Source: Sulfitobacter geojensis
GTDB taxonomy: Bacteria > Pseudomonadota > Alphaproteobacteria > Rhodobacterales > Rhodobacteraceae
Reading direction: 5' to 3'
Length of the DNA: 64,000 nt
Assembly (NCBI RefSeq): GCF_000622325.1
Contig: NZ_JASE01000005.1
Location: forward strand, 1,922,001-1,986,000
Position 1 is the first letter of the stretch. Each line of letters begins with the position of its first letter. Made by a program: the position numbers and the translations under genes. Shown here piece after piece: positions 35,255 through 43,127 of this stretch. The notes beneath the pieces were generated by a model. That model saw only the letters and a list, made by a program, of their open reading frames with translations, had not been told where the DNA came from and searched no databases.

Positions 35255-36457
35255 CTACTGTGCGGGGCCGCGCAGGGCTGTCAGCTTGATCGCCACCTTG
35301 ACCGCAAAGGCAAGGCTGCTTTCGTCCCCCATATTATCGCCAATGCCAAAGTCGCGCCGGTCCAGCGTCAGGTCGGCCCGCATTTCGGCATCATCCCCGT
35401 TCAGCGCCAGATTGAACGGCATCACCAACGGCACAGCGCGGTCCTTGATTGTCAGCGTGCCTGCCGCCTCATACCCGTCGACGCCGTGGCGGATATCCGC
35501 GTCATAGACCGCAGTCGCATAGGTGTCCGCGTCGAAAAAATCGGCCCCCATGGCCTGCTGGGTCACGGATCCCAAGGTGAGGGACGGGATGGAGATCGTT
35601 GTGGTGACGTGACCAACGGTGCCGCTTGGGATTGTCTCATCAAAGCTGATCGCAGCGGTCCAGTCGGCAAAGCTGCCGGAGACTTCATTGCCGAACTGCA
35701 CGACGGTGATTGCAATGCTGCCGTCCTGCACGATCCAGTCAGAGGCGACTTGATCCAGCGCGGTGTCGGTTGTGCCTGTCGTCTGACCACCTGATCCCAT
35801 CGCCGTGCCGATCGCGATCACCAGCGCCCAGACGGCCGCGGGGGCAAAGACCGGTGTTTTGCTGTGGTGTTGGGGGGGCAGTGGGCCGATAACCGGTTCA
35901 CCCGGCAACATGCGGCGCAGCGTGGCGTCGCGGTCGATCACGTGATGTTTAAGTGCCCCTGCGATGTGCAACAGGACTGACAGGGCCAGCACTTTGGTGG
36001 CCACCCAATGCAACGATCCGAAGATATGTTCGATACCGGTGGATTTTGGCACCAACGGCAGGTTCTGACCGAAGGGCCACCAGATTGGCGCAAAACCGGA
36101 GGCAGCCGCATGGGAAATCCAACCCGACAGGGGCACAATGACAAGGGCCGCGTAAAGCATCCAGTGCACCAGTTCAGCGGCAAAGCTTTCGGCTGGTTTG
36201 TCCGCATTCAACAATCCGGGTTTGGGTTGTGAGATGGCCCAGAGAATGCGCAGCAAAGCAACGAAAAAGGCCGTGACACCAAGGGTCTTATGCAGCGAGA
36301 ACAGCCATGCTTTTTGGGCGAGCTGCGCATCGGTTTCATAGGGTAGCCAGTTGGCGATGAGGCCCAGCGGGATCAGCGTGAGGATCAGCAGGGCGGTCAG
36401 CCAGTGAAAGCTTTTGCTCACACCGCCGTAGCGGGTTTCAGTGTTGGAAATGGCCAT
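35255..36457 (-). CDS. Cytochrome b561 - YceI fusion protein
   Basis: A 400-residue fusion. Residues about 5-185 are a cytochrome b561 domain with four helices and heme-ligand histidines in SFHWLTALLI, LHKTLGVTA, LVHWMLYAALV and LHWVATKVLALSVLLHIAG. Residues about 225-400 are a YceI domain (GSFADWTAAISFDE, GTLTIKDRAVPLVMPFNLAL, LTLDRRDFGIG). This suggests membrane electron transfer coupled to a quinone- or isoprenoid-binding domain. ATG 36457 has AGGAG upstream. Convergent with a separate yceI gene. Confidence 0.88.
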   Translation of the reverse strand: MAISNTETRYGGVSKSFHWLTALLILTLIPLGLIANWLPYETDAQLAQKAWLFSLHKTLGVTAFFVALLRILWAISQPKPGLLNADKPAESFAAELVHWMLYAALVIVPLSGWISHAAASGFAPIWWPFGQNLPLVPKSTGIEHIFGSLHWVATKVLALSVLLHIAGALKHHVIDRDATLRRMLPGEPVIGPLPPQHHSKTPVFAPAAVWALVIAIGTAMGSGGQTTGTTDTALDQVASDWIVQDGSIAITVVQFGNEVSGSFADWTAAISFDETIPSGTVGHVTTTISIPSLTLGSVTQQAMGADFFDADTYATAVYDADIRHGVDGYEAAGTLTIKDRAVPLVMPFNLALNGDDAEMRADLTLDRRDFGIGDNMGDESSLAFAVKVAIKLTALRGPAQ

Positions 36458-36599
36458 AGGGTGCTCCTGCTGTGTCTGCGGCATAGATATCGCAGTGGCG
36501 CGCGGGGGCAATCTGATGTTTGTGCACAGAAGCTCTGCGCTCTTGTTCCCTCAATCACGGCGGGCTAGACCAAGAGCCAAATCAGTGAAAGGGCCATTC

Positions 36600-37532
36600 A
36601 TGAGCATCGCATTTGTTTTTCCGGGTCAAGGGGCCCAAACCATCGGCATGGGGCAGGCGCTGGCCGAGGCCTATCCGGCAGCGCGCGCGGTTTTCGACGA
36701 AGTCGACGACGCTTTGGGGGAAAAACTGTCGGAGCTCATCTGGACTGGCGAAATCGAGACATTGACCCTGACCGAAAACGCGCAGCCCGCGTTGATGGCG
36801 ACATCTATGGCGGCGCTGGCGGCGATGAAGGCCGAAGGCATCGGTCTGGAGCGGGCCAGTTTTGTTGCGGGGCATTCGCTGGGCGAATACTCAGCGCTTT
36901 GCGCGGCAGGGGCGGTGTCGCTGGCGGATACGGCGCGTTTGTTGCGCATTCGCGGGCGTGCGATGCAGGCGGCAGTGCCCGTGGGTCAGGGCGCGATGGC
37001 GGCGGTTCTGGGGTTGGACGCAGAAACAGCCGCCAAGGTGGCGGAAGACGCGGCACAAGGGGATGTGTGCCAGCTGGCCAATGAAAACGACCCCACGCAA
37101 AATGTTTTGTCGGGCAGCAAGGCAGCCATTGAACGCGCTGTTGTGCTGGCGAAAGAGGCCGGTGCCAAGCGCGCGTTGCCCTTGCCAGTATCAGCGCCGT
37201 TCCACTGTGCCTTGATGCAACCGGCGGCAGACGAAATGGCCAAAGCGTTAGAAGGGGTGCAGTTCGACAACCCTGCGGTGCCTTTGGTGGCAAACGTTCT
37301 GGCGGATGCAGAATCCGATGCAACACGGATCAAGGCCTTGCTGGTCGAGCAGGTCACCGGGCGGGTGCGCTGGCGGTCTTCGGTTGAATGGATGGCGGCG
37401 CAGGGCGTGGGTGAATTTTGGGAGATCGGTGCAGGCAAGGCGCTGTCGGGCATGATCCGGCGGATTGCCAAGGAAAGCACCATGCGCGCGATTGGCACGC
37501 CCGATGATGTGGTGGCGTTGAAGGACGCGTGA
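36600..37532 (+). CDS. fabD: Malonyl CoA-acyl carrier protein transacylase FabD
   Basis: Loads malonyl groups onto ACP for fatty acid elongation, 310 residues. The catalytic Ser93 is in GHSLGEYSAL, His202 in PFHCALM, and FPGQGAQ at residues 7-13 forms the oxyanion region. ATG 36600 is chosen; the open frame extends 53 codons upstream over the b561 promoter region without similarity. The next gene starts within its stop codon (TGATG). Confidence 0.97.
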   Translation: MSIAFVFPGQGAQTIGMGQALAEAYPAARAVFDEVDDALGEKLSELIWTGEIETLTLTENAQPALMATSMAALAAMKAEGIGLERASFVAGHSLGEYSALCAAGAVSLADTARLLRIRGRAMQAAVPVGQGAMAAVLGLDAETAAKVAEDAAQGDVCQLANENDPTQNVLSGSKAAIERAVVLAKEAGAKRALPLPVSAPFHCALMQPAADEMAKALEGVQFDNPAVPLVANVLADAESDATRIKALLVEQVTGRVRWRSSVEWMAAQGVGEFWEIGAGKALSGMIRRIAKESTMRAIGTPDDVVALKDA

Positions 37533-38098
37533 TGCGTCGGGGGGCTGTCCTTTGGGTGGCCCTTGCGCTGCTGGTCGGCTGTGCGGTTGCTGATAATGCG
37601 GTAGACCGCATGACCGTGCAGCTGGATGGGCCGCGGATGGTACTGAGCGGAGAGATCACCAGCCGGACGCCGGCGCATTTTATCGCGGCCTTGAATGAGA
37701 ACCCGCAGGTGGAGGTGATCGTACCTTTCGACATGGCCGGTTCCGTGGATGAAATGGCGGTGTACCGGATGGGGGATGCGATCCGCACGCGCGGGTTGGA
37801 CACACATTTAACAGGGCAAAGCGAGATCTATTCAGGGGCGGTGAACCTGTTTCTGGCGGGCAACCGGCGCACGATCGAACAGGGCGCCATATTGGGTGTG
37901 CATTCTTGGGCGGACGGGTTCGGCGAGGGCAGCAGCTATCCGCGCAAGGCGCGTGAGCATCAGGGCAATGTCGCGTATACCCGCGAGATGCTGGGCAGTG
38001 ACGCGTTTTACTGGTTTACCTTGCAGGCGGCCCCGTCCGACGGGATACATGTTTTAACGCAGGCCGAGATTGCAGATTTCGGGTTGGTGACGGAATGA
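37532..38098 (+). CDS. ClpP-fold periplasmic lipoprotein (COG3904-like)
   Basis: A 188-residue predicted lipoprotein between fabD and fabG. The N-terminus MRRGAVLWVALALLVGCAVAD has a lipobox (LVGC), so maturation at Cys17 and anchoring to a membrane is likely. The rest resembles ClpP/crotonase-fold proteins: a Ser-containing turn GQSEIYSGAVNLFLAGNRRT and a His in ILGVHSWADGFG, the positions expected for a Ser-His pair. Whether it is an active peptidase is not shown. It is transcriptionally locked between fatty acid synthesis genes, with start overlapping the fabD stop. Confidence 0.7.
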   Translation: MRRGAVLWVALALLVGCAVADNAVDRMTVQLDGPRMVLSGEITSRTPAHFIAALNENPQVEVIVPFDMAGSVDEMAVYRMGDAIRTRGLDTHLTGQSEIYSGAVNLFLAGNRRTIEQGAILGVHSWADGFGEGSSYPRKAREHQGNVAYTREMLGSDAFYWFTLQAAPSDGIHVLTQAEIADFGLVTE

Positions 38099-38116
38099 AA
38101 GTAAAGGGAACAGAAT

Positions 38117-38854
38117 ATGTTTGATCTGACAGGGAAAAATGCGCTGGTGACAGGCGCATCGGGCGGCATCGGTGCAGATATCGCACGCAAATTGCATGCA
38201 CAGGGCGCGGTTGTCGGGCTGTCAGGCACGCGGGTTGAACCGCTGGAGGCATTGGCGGCGGAACTCGGCGAACGCGCGCATGTGCTGCCTTGCAACCTGA
38301 GTGACATGGACGCGGTTACGGCGCTGCCCAAACAGGCAATCGAAGCGATGGGATCGGTGGATATTCTGGTGAACAACGCCGGGATCACCCGCGACAATCT
38401 GTTTATGCGCATGTCGGACGACGAATGGGACGCGGTGATCAACGTCAACATGACCGCTACGTTCAAGCTGTGCAAAGGCGTGATGCGCGGCATGATGAAA
38501 GCGCGCTGGGGCCGGATCGTGAACATCTCAAGCATTGTGGGGGCCACGGGCAATCCTGGACAGGCGAACTATGCGGCGAGCAAGGCGGGCATGATCGGCA
38601 TGTCGAAATCGCTGGCCTATGAGGTGGCGAGCCGTGGCATCACGGTGAATGCAGTGGCACCGGGGTTCATTGCGACGGCGATGACGGACAAGCTGACGGA
38701 TGATCAAAAGACTGGTATTATGGGACAAATTCCTGCAGGACGAATGGGCGATCCGGCGGAAATTGCAGGTGCTGTTGTCTATCTGGCCAGTGAGGAAGCA
38801 GGGTATGTCACCGGTGCGACCTTGCATGTCAACGGCGGCATGGCCATGTTGTAA
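38117..38854 (+). CDS. fabG: 3-oxoacyl-ACP reductase FabG
   Basis: NADPH-dependent reductase of beta-ketoacyl-ACP, 245 residues, short-chain dehydrogenase family. The cofactor loop GASGGIG is at residues 13-19, NNAG at 86-89 and the catalytic Ser139, Tyr152 and Lys156 in SSIVG and YAASK. FabG in this operon position with fabD and acpP is the housekeeping enzyme. 18 bases separate it from the lipoprotein gene. Confidence 0.97.
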   Translation: MFDLTGKNALVTGASGGIGADIARKLHAQGAVVGLSGTRVEPLEALAAELGERAHVLPCNLSDMDAVTALPKQAIEAMGSVDILVNNAGITRDNLFMRMSDDEWDAVINVNMTATFKLCKGVMRGMMKARWGRIVNISSIVGATGNPGQANYAASKAGMIGMSKSLAYEVASRGITVNAVAPGFIATAMTDKLTDDQKTGIMGQIPAGRMGDPAEIAGAVVYLASEEAGYVTGATLHVNGGMAML

Positions 38855-39014
38855 AGCGGATCTGTAACCGTTTGCGCATGGCGTGCCATGTGCTAAAGGG
38901 GGCGCAGAATCGAAAACGGGGAGGCCGGTGTGTCGCCCCAGTCCTGTGCAAGCAGGGTAAGAGCCGCCTCCGGTCTTCGGGGGCATCCTCCAACTGCCTA
39001 ACAGGGCGTGCGGA

Positions 39015-39020
39015 TATAAT
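39015..39020 (+). promoter_or_regulatory. Likely -10 element of acpP
   Basis: A perfect TATAAT lies 36 bases before the acpP ATG. The corresponding -35 region is poor. acpP is usually strongly and separately expressed, which fits a promoter here, in the 202-base gap after fabG. Confidence 0.4.
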
Positions 39021-39056
39021 ATGGGCCAGCTGGTCCGGAAGAATGAGGACTTTATT

Positions 39057-39290
39057 ATGAGCGACGTCGCAGACCGCGTTAAAAAGATCGTTGTAGAACA
39101 CCTTGGTGTTGAAGAGGACAAAGTTGTCGAGAATGCGTCGTTCATCGACGATCTGGGCGCTGACAGCCTTGACACTGTTGAGTTGGTGATGGCGTTTGAA
39201 GAAGAATTCGGCATCGAAATCCCTGATGACGCGGCCGAGAACATCCAGACGTTTGGCGACGCGGTGAAATTCATCTCCGAAGCTTCCTAA
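39057..39290 (+). CDS. acpP: Acyl carrier protein
   Basis: Acyl carrier protein of 77 residues, the cofactor-bearing carrier for fatty acid synthesis. The phosphopantetheine site is Ser37 in [12 protein letters not shown], and the whole protein is acidic. ATG 39057 follows GAGGA; the 12 extra codons upstream contain no similarity. Followed by a terminator hairpin and, after it, a GNAT gene before fabF. Confidence 0.98.
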   Translation: MSDVADRVKKIVVEHLGVEEDKVVENASFIDDLGADSLDTVELVMAFEEEFGIEIPDDAAENIQTFGDAVKFISEAS

Positions 39291-39334
39291 GACCGGATTG
39301 CCGCCTGTTAGGCGGCATCGGCAAAAATCATTTG

Positions 39335-39369
39335 AAACGGCGTTGTTCCAAGCGGAATGACGCCGTTTT
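39335..39369 (+). terminator. Rho-independent terminator after acpP
   Basis: AAACGGCGT at 39335-39343 pairs with ACGCCGTTT at 39360-39368 across a 16-base loop, followed by TTTC. A smaller hairpin (TGCCGCC/GGCGGCA) near 39300-39316 precedes it. Together they close the acpP transcript. Confidence 0.65.
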
Positions 39370-39461
39370 CATTTGCAGCACGGGCAACGGGGGTTGCTCA
39401 TTTCGCATGCGCTTCGCACAGTAGGTCAAACGCCACAGAAAGCGTAAAGGCAGATTGAGCA

Positions 39462-39995
39462 ATGTCGCGAACCATCCCCACCATCAACACGTCACGTGTG
39501 ACACTTAGGGCCATGCGGGCCGAGGACTTTACCCGTTTTGCCGAGATTTGGGCCATTCCCGAAGTTGTCACCCATATTTCCGGTAAGCCGCGCAGCAAGC
39601 CGCAGTCGTGGGACGCGTTTTTGCGCAACGCGGGACATTGGCAGATCAGCGGTTTCGGTCAATGGGCGGTGCAGCCACATGGTGTGGCGCAGATGGCGGG
39701 ACAGTGCGGTTTCTTCTTTGGTTCACGCGGGCTGGGGGATGATTTTGACCCCTTTCCCGAGGCGGGATGGGTGTTGTCGCCAGAAGCACAGGGCAAAGGG
39801 TTGGGGCTGGACGCGGTGCAGGCTGCACACGACTGGTTTGACCGGGTAATTGCGGGGCGCACGGTGTGTATGATCACGCCGGAAAACACCGCCTCGTTAA
39901 GGATTGCAGACGCCCTTGGGTATGCTTTCATGCGCGAAGTCGAGAGTGACGGGGAACCCCTGTGTCTGATGACGCGCAAAGGGCCGCCGGTTTGA
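39462..39995 (+). CDS. GNAT family N-acetyltransferase
   Basis: A 177-residue acetyltransferase of the RimJ-like GNAT group. It starts with TINTSRVTLRAMRAEDFTRFAEIWA, has the acetyl-CoA loop PEAQGKGLGLDAVQAAHDW and the C-terminal TPENTASLRIADALGYAFMRE. The substrate (protein N-terminus or small molecule) cannot be read. It sits between acpP and fabF but has no evident link to fatty acid synthesis. Confidence 0.88.
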   Translation: MSRTIPTINTSRVTLRAMRAEDFTRFAEIWAIPEVVTHISGKPRSKPQSWDAFLRNAGHWQISGFGQWAVQPHGVAQMAGQCGFFFGSRGLGDDFDPFPEAGWVLSPEAQGKGLGLDAVQAAHDWFDRVIAGRTVCMITPENTASLRIADALGYAFMREVESDGEPLCLMTRKGPPV

Positions 39996-40077
39996 ATGAG
40001 CGCAAAGCACCAGAAGTCTTGAATACTTGCCCCCCAGCAAGGTATAGCCGGAACAAAGCGAATTAAGGGGCAGTCAT

Positions 40078-41334
40078 ATGCGCAGAGTAGTTGTAACAGG
40101 GTTGGGGCTGGTAACACCTTTGGCCGACGGGGTCGAAGAAAGCTGGAGCCGTATTCTGGACGGGAAGTCCGGCGGCGGACCGATCACCGGTTTTGATGCG
40201 TCGGCGCTGGTCACGCAATACGCTTGCGAAGTGCCATTGGGCGATGGAACGGACGGGACGTTCAACGCTGATAAATACATGGCCCCGAAAGAGCAGCGCA
40301 AGGTTGATACTTTTATTCTGTTCGGCATGGCCGCCGCCCAGCAGGCGGTCGAGGATTCCGGCTGGATGCCCGAAGGTCGCGAAGATCTTGAGCGCACAGG
40401 CGTTTTGATCGGCTCCGGCATCGGGGGCCTGAATTCCATCGCGAATACGGCTGTGATGATGAAAGAAAAGGGCCCGCGCCGCGTCAGCCCGTTCTTTGTG
40501 CCCGGTGCCTTGATAAACCTGATCTCCGGTCAGGTGTCGATCAAGTACGGGTTTCGCGGGCCGAACCATTCTGTGGTAACGGCCTGTTCCACCGGTGCAC
40601 ATGCGATTGGCGATGCGTCCCGTTTGATCCAGCATGGGGATGCGGATGTGATGGTTGCCGGTGGTGCGGAAGCTGCGATTTGTGAAATCGGGATCGCCGG
40701 TTTCAACGCCTGTAAGGCGCTGAGCACCAAGCGGGGCGATGATCCACAAAAGGCATCGCGCCCGTATGACGCTGACCGTGACGGGTTCGTCATGGGCGAA
40801 GGTGCCGGCATTGTGGTGTTGGAAGAATATGAGCACGCCAAGGCACGTGGTGCCAAGATTTACGCCGAAGTGATCGGTTATGGCCTGTCAGGTGATGCCT
40901 ATCACATCACGGCCCCTTCCGAAGATGGTGAAGGTGGCGAGCGGTCCATGCGCGCGGCATTGCGCGGCGCAGGCAAAGAGCCCAAGGATATCGATTACAT
41001 CAACGCGCACGGCACATCGACGATGGCGGATACCATCGAATTGGGGGCCGTTGAGCGAATGCTGGGGGAACATGCGTCGAAGGTGACCATGTCCTCGACC
41101 AAATCCGCCACCGGTCACCTTTTGGGGGCTGCGGGCGCGATCGAGGCAATCTTTTCGATCCTTGCGATCCGCGATCAGGTGGCACCGCCGACGATCAACC
41201 TTGATAACCCTGCGGTCGAGACCAAGATTGATCTGGCGGCGAACAAAGCCGTTAAGCGCGAGATCAATGTCGCGTTGAGCAATTCCTTCGGGTTCGGTGG
41301 CACCAACGCCAGCGTTCTGTTCGGAAAGGTCTGA
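40078..41334 (+). CDS. fabF: Beta-ketoacyl-ACP synthase II FabF
   Basis: Condensing enzyme that elongates acyl-ACP with malonyl-ACP, 418 residues. Catalytic residues are Cys170 (VVTACSTGAHAIG), His311 (NAHGTSTMADTIE) and His347 (SATGHLLGAAG). The start MRRVVVTGLGLVTPLA is the usual family start. mltG follows after three bases, so the two are cotranscribed. Confidence 0.97.
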   Translation: MRRVVVTGLGLVTPLADGVEESWSRILDGKSGGGPITGFDASALVTQYACEVPLGDGTDGTFNADKYMAPKEQRKVDTFILFGMAAAQQAVEDSGWMPEGREDLERTGVLIGSGIGGLNSIANTAVMMKEKGPRRVSPFFVPGALINLISGQVSIKYGFRGPNHSVVTACSTGAHAIGDASRLIQHGDADVMVAGGAEAAICEIGIAGFNACKALSTKRGDDPQKASRPYDADRDGFVMGEGAGIVVLEEYEHAKARGAKIYAEVIGYGLSGDAYHITAPSEDGEGGERSMRAALRGAGKEPKDIDYINAHGTSTMADTIELGAVERMLGEHASKVTMSSTKSATGHLLGAAGAIEAIFSILAIRDQVAPPTINLDNPAVETKIDLAANKAVKREINVALSNSFGFGGTNASVLFGKV

Positions 41335-41337
41335 TAC

Positions 41338-42525
41338 ATGTGGCGCAACGTTGCCTCTAACGCGTTCAGTTTTCTGGTCGTGATCCTTTTCCTGCTGGGC
41401 GGGGTCATCATCTGGGGGCAGTCGAGCTATACGGCTGAGGGCCCGTTGGAGAATGCGATCTGTTTGCAGGTAAAGCCGGGGTCCAACATGCGGCGGGTCT
41501 CGCAGGATCTGGCGAAAGAGGGTGCCGTCAGTTCGGCCGCGATTTTCCGCATGGGTGCGGATTACGAGGAAAAAACCAGCCAGTTGAAGGCGGGGAGTTT
41601 TCTGGTCGAAGCGGGCACGTCGATGGCGGACATTGTCGAGACGGTCACCAAAGGCGGCGCAAGCACGTGCGGTACCGAAGTGGTGTACCGCATCGGGGTG
41701 AACCGCGTTTCGATACAGGTGCGTGAACTGGATCCGGCAACCAACCGTTTTGAGGAACGCGCGGAGTTTGTGCCCGGGACGGACGAGGTGCCAGAGGTTT
41801 ATGCAGAAACCAAGGCGCAGGCGGATACACGGTTTCGTATTGCGCTGGCAGAAGGGGTGACCAGCTGGCAGGTCGTGAACGCGATGCAGTCGATGGATGT
41901 GCTGGAGGGCGATGCCGGCGAAGTACCGGCGGAGGGGTCTTTGGCCCCTGACAGCTATGAGGTGCGCCCCGGTGACGGGCGCGCGTCGGTGCTGGACCGG
42001 ATGGAAGCGGCGCAACAGGCGCGCATTGCCGAAGCCTGGGAAGCGCGGGACCCCGAATTGCCAATCAACAGCCCCGAAGAACTGCTGACGCTGGCGTCGA
42101 TTGTTGAAAAGGAAACCGGCGTGGCAGCGGAGCGCCGACAGGTTGCTGCGGTGTTCGTGAACCGGTTAAATCAGGGCATGCGTTTGCAGACCGACCCGAC
42201 CGTCATCTATGGGATCACCAAGGGCGAGGGTGTTCTGGGCCGTGGTTTGCGCCGGTCGGAGTTGCGAGCCGAAACGCCGTGGAACACCTATGTTATCAAT
42301 GGTTTGCCGCCCACACCCATTGCGAACCCCGGACGCGCCAGCCTGATGGCTGCGGCGCAGCCGGATGAAAGCGATTTCATCTTTTTCGTGGCGGATGGCA
42401 CGGGCGGCCATGCCTTTGCCGAGACACTGGCCGAGCATAACGCAAACGTCGCACGCTGGCGCCAGATCGAAGCGGAACGCGCAGCCGCTGCAAGCGAAGA
42501 TGCATCAGGCAGCAGCGGCAACTAA
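41338..42525 (+). CDS. mltG: Endolytic transglycosylase MltG (YceG-like)
   Basis: Membrane-anchored lytic transglycosylase of 395 residues that cuts nascent peptidoglycan strands. One N-terminal helix (AFSFLVVILFLLGGVIIWG) is followed by a periplasmic LysM-like subdomain and the YceG domain, with the catalytic glutamate in ASIVEKETGV and the conserved QTDPTVIYG and RSELRAETPWNTY motifs. A Ser/Gly/Glu-rich tail ends it. It is the last host gene before the GTA cluster. Confidence 0.95.
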   Translation: MWRNVASNAFSFLVVILFLLGGVIIWGQSSYTAEGPLENAICLQVKPGSNMRRVSQDLAKEGAVSSAAIFRMGADYEEKTSQLKAGSFLVEAGTSMADIVETVTKGGASTCGTEVVYRIGVNRVSIQVRELDPATNRFEERAEFVPGTDEVPEVYAETKAQADTRFRIALAEGVTSWQVVNAMQSMDVLEGDAGEVPAEGSLAPDSYEVRPGDGRASVLDRMEAAQQARIAEAWEARDPELPINSPEELLTLASIVEKETGVAAERRQVAAVFVNRLNQGMRLQTDPTVIYGITKGEGVLGRGLRRSELRAETPWNTYVINGLPPTPIANPGRASLMAAAQPDESDFIFFVADGTGGHAFAETLAEHNANVARWRQIEAERAAAASEDASGSSGN

Positions 42526-42540
42526 GGTTGCAGTTTACAA

Positions 42541-42570
42541 CTCTGCCAGCGCGAAGTTGTGCTGGCAGAG
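42541..42570 (+). promoter_or_regulatory. Perfect 10-pair hairpin 16 bases after mltG
   Basis: CTCTGCCAGC at 42541-42550 is complementary to GCTGGCAGAG at 42561-42570 with a ten-base loop. No T tract follows. Its role may be to protect the fabF-mltG mRNA 3' end, with the true terminator at 42616. Confidence 0.45.
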
Positions 42571-42615
42571 GGTGCCATCTTAATCCAAAATTTACCAATG
42601 ATCGCACTGTGTTAC

Positions 42616-42638
42616 AGGGTTTTGGTAACCCTCTTTTT
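42616..42638 (+). terminator. Terminator of the fabF-mltG unit
   Basis: A six-pair stem (AGGGTT at 42616-42621 and AACCCT at 42627-42632) with five-base loop is followed by CTTTTT. It is short but has a good U tract and lies just before a promoter-like element. Confidence 0.6.
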
Positions 42639-42639
42639 C

Positions 42640-42668
42640 TTGACTTTGCGAACGCTCTGAAGTACAAC
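42640..42668 (+). promoter_or_regulatory. Promoter-like element upstream of the GTA cluster
   Basis: TTGACT at 42640-42645 and TACAAC at 42663-42668 are separated by exactly 17 bases, close to the sigma-70 consensus (TTGACA, TATAAT). Transcription would start near 42675. It is the only good promoter match between mltG and the first GTA gene, and precedes a terminator hairpin at 42694. Confidence 0.5.
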
Positions 42669-42693
42669 TTCTGACATGCTAGAGGACGTGGGT

Positions 42694-42730
42694 AAGCGGC
42701 TTCGGGACTGATCCCGAAGGCCGCTTTTTT
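42694..42730 (+). terminator. Strong terminator hairpin in the GTA leader (possible attenuator)
   Basis: AAGCGGC TTCGGGA at 42694-42707 pairs with TCCCGAA (one bulged G) GCCGCTT at 42712-42726 over a four-base CTGA loop, followed by six T residues. It lies between the promoter-like element and the g1 start at 42774. Transcripts from that promoter would either end here as an RNA of about 55 bases or read through into the GTA genes. Confidence 0.75.
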
Positions 42731-42773
42731 CATGCCTGATCGGTCGGGGGATCTGTGAGAGGTAGGGGCGACG

Positions 42774-43127
42774 ATGGCAAAAGACACCCAAGACCAAGAC
42801 CAAAATCAAGACGTTGCGCGGGGAAGTGAACTGCTCGCTTCCTTGCACGATGCGATTACCGATCTACGGCAAGAGATCGAGGGGCTGGCCCAGCAGAGGC
42901 AGTCCGAAAACACCATAGATGAAACGGCAGCAAAACAATCGTTGGGGAAGCTCAGGGAACTTGTGACGCAATGTGCCAAAGCGGAGAACTATCTCAATGA
43001 GTGCAAAAGCAAACAGGCTGGAATTGCAAAGGGAGGATACGCCCTTGATCTTGACAGAGCGCGGGTTGAGATCGGGTGCAAACTGGATCGCCTCCGCAGA
43101 TGCGGTCGTCCAAGAGCAGTTCCTTGA
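42774..43127 (+). CDS. GTA gp1, small terminase subunit
   Basis: First gene of the GTA cluster, 117 residues. In RcGTA, gp1 is the small terminase that works with gp2 to package about 4 kb of host DNA without sequence specificity. The protein is polar, with a coiled-coil-prone stretch ELLASLHDAITDLRQEIEGLAQQR (residues 19-42). Its last 44 codons overlap the g2 gene in another frame. ATG 42774 is preceded by AGGGGCGACG. Assignment rests on position and character more than on motifs. Regulated with the whole cluster. Confidence 0.75.
   Translation: MAKDTQDQDQNQDVARGSELLASLHDAITDLRQEIEGLAQQRQSENTIDETAAKQSLGKLRELVTQCAKAENYLNECKSKQAGIAKGGYALDLDRARVEIGCKLDRLRRCGRPRAVP

Noticed and set aside
42580-42600. 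CtrA site (TTAA-N7-TTAA) upstream of the GTA
   Set aside because: Only TTAA followed by an imperfect TTTA is present, so the match is not better than chance.
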